Part shown: piece after piece, positions 63,635 to 64,000 of the stretch
Layout: the number at the start of each line of letters is the position of its first letter
Position numbering within the stretch: the first letter of the stretch is position 1
DNA from: DAHUYF01 sp035623985
Lineage (GTDB): Bacteria > Pseudomonadota > Alphaproteobacteria > ATCC43930 > CGMCC-115725
NCBI GenBank assembly: GCA_035623985.1
Contig: DASPSJ010000067.1
Span: 22,769 to 86,768 of the forward strand
Length of the DNA stretch: 64,000 bases
Direction: 5' to 3'
Notes under the pieces: generated by a model
Databases searched by the model: none
Told to the model about the DNA's origin: nothing
The model's input: the letters and a program-made list of their open reading frames with translations, nothing else
Position numbers and translations under genes: made by a program

Positions 63635-64000
63635 CCGGCCCCGCGACAGCGCTGCGCGGCTTCATGGCGCATTTGCGCCTGAACGGCTTCACCCTCGGTC
63701 CCGGCGAGACGCAAGCGGCGCTCGCTTTTCTCGCCGCCGCCGAGCCGCTCGACGCGGCCACCGCGCGGCTCGGCCTCAAGACCATGCTGTCCAGCGATCG
63801 CGGCCAATGGGAGCGTTTTGACGCGCTGTTCGACGCTTATTGGTTCCGCCGCGGCGTCAAGACGGCGGCGCGGGCGACGCCATGGGGCGATAGCGGGCGC
63901 CCGGCGATCTGGAGCAAGCTGCTGCCGCCCGACGCCGAGAGCGCGCCGCAAGCATCGACCGCCAGCGCCGGCGACGACACGAGCGGGGCCGAAGGCCCGC
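63631..64000 (+). CDS. coxE: CO dehydrogenase maturation VWA protein CoxE (3' partial)
   Basis: The first 123 residues before the window ends. The N-terminus (LRGFMAHLRLNGFTLGPGET, then LLAAAEPLDAAT-like helical repeats and FDALFDAYWFRRG) matches CoxE/VWA-containing proteins; the von Willebrand A domain itself would lie beyond 64000. It acts with CoxD in maturing the Mo-Cu site. ATG at 63631 overlaps the coxD stop. A Ser/Ala/Asp-rich linker begins at about residue 100. Confidence 0.88.
   Translation, partial: MTGPATALRGFMAHLRLNGFTLGPGETQAALAFLAAAEPLDAATARLGLKTMLSSDRGQWERFDALFDAYWFRRGVKTAARATPWGDSGRPAIWSKLLPPDAESAPQASTASAGDDTSGAEGP

Overview
The window is GC-rich (about two-thirds G+C by eye) and reads as chromosomal DNA of an alphaproteobacterium. 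The support is a FixL-FixJ-FnrN/FixK circuit next to a complete ccoNOQP-GHIS cytochrome cbb3 cluster, a form I aerobic CO dehydrogenase (cox) cluster, a DctPQM-type TRAP transporter and DUF1469/DUF3618 envelope genes. The genus cannot be fixed from this sequence; Hyphomicrobiales or Rhodospirillales are the natural candidates. No rRNA, intact tRNA, CRISPR array or prophage was found.

Layout. (1) 1-6362: three tandem cassettes, each pairing a two-part secreted-effector-like protein with a small four-helix membrane protein. The effectors share a nearly invariant N-terminal domain and carry unrelated C-terminal domains: a glucosaminidase-like lysozyme, a permuted papain/NlpC-like enzyme and an unknown domain. 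Cassette 1 also holds a secreted 413-aa protein and a small ClpX-type zinc-finger protein. Two genes of the array are broken by single-base changes. This is the best candidate for an undescribed system. (2) 7302-14194: paaABCDE (phenylacetyl-CoA epoxidase) behind a palindromic operator-like site, then a thioesterase, a class II aldolase and an amidase. (3) 14276-26458: two glycosyltransferases, a bactofilin, an ABC exporter, an MFS pump, a cytochrome c, a FUSC protein, a hydrolase and a quinone oxidoreductase. (4) 26459-30006: an accessory patch with an AbiEi-like orphan antitoxin, an HNH nuclease, an Mrr-like nuclease fusion and a 3'-half tRNA-Phe remnant. (5) 30007-39291: catabolism and uptake, including a 2OG-Fe(II) oxygenase, a hydantoinase, an AtzG-like small subunit with its amidase, TRAP DctPQM and an aldo/keto reductase. 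(6) 39396-40284: a REP-associated tyrosine transposase bounded by nested inverted repeats. (7) 41050-56914: a microaerobic respiration block with envelope proteins, fixLJ, a GNAT-like gene, fnrN/fixK, an AMP/thymidine phosphorylase, a universal stress protein, a cytochrome c, a TauE/SafE-like protein and ccoNOQPGHIS. (8) 56918-64000: a Nudix hydrolase, an MHYT-LytTR membrane regulator and coxMSLDE, the last gene running off the window.

How it fits together. FixL keeps both heme-PAS residues needed for O2 sensing, FixJ is intact, and a tandem site resembling known FixJ targets lies upstream of the FNR-type gene. FNR/FixK boxes (TTGAY-N4-RTCAA) then precede the GNAT-like gene, the stress protein, the cytochrome c, the TauE/SafE gene and ccoN, so most of block 7 looks like one low-oxygen regulon. 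The cox cluster would feed CO-derived electrons into the respiratory chain. Its likely regulator is the adjacent MHYT-LytTR protein, and LytTR-like direct repeats lie upstream of coxM.
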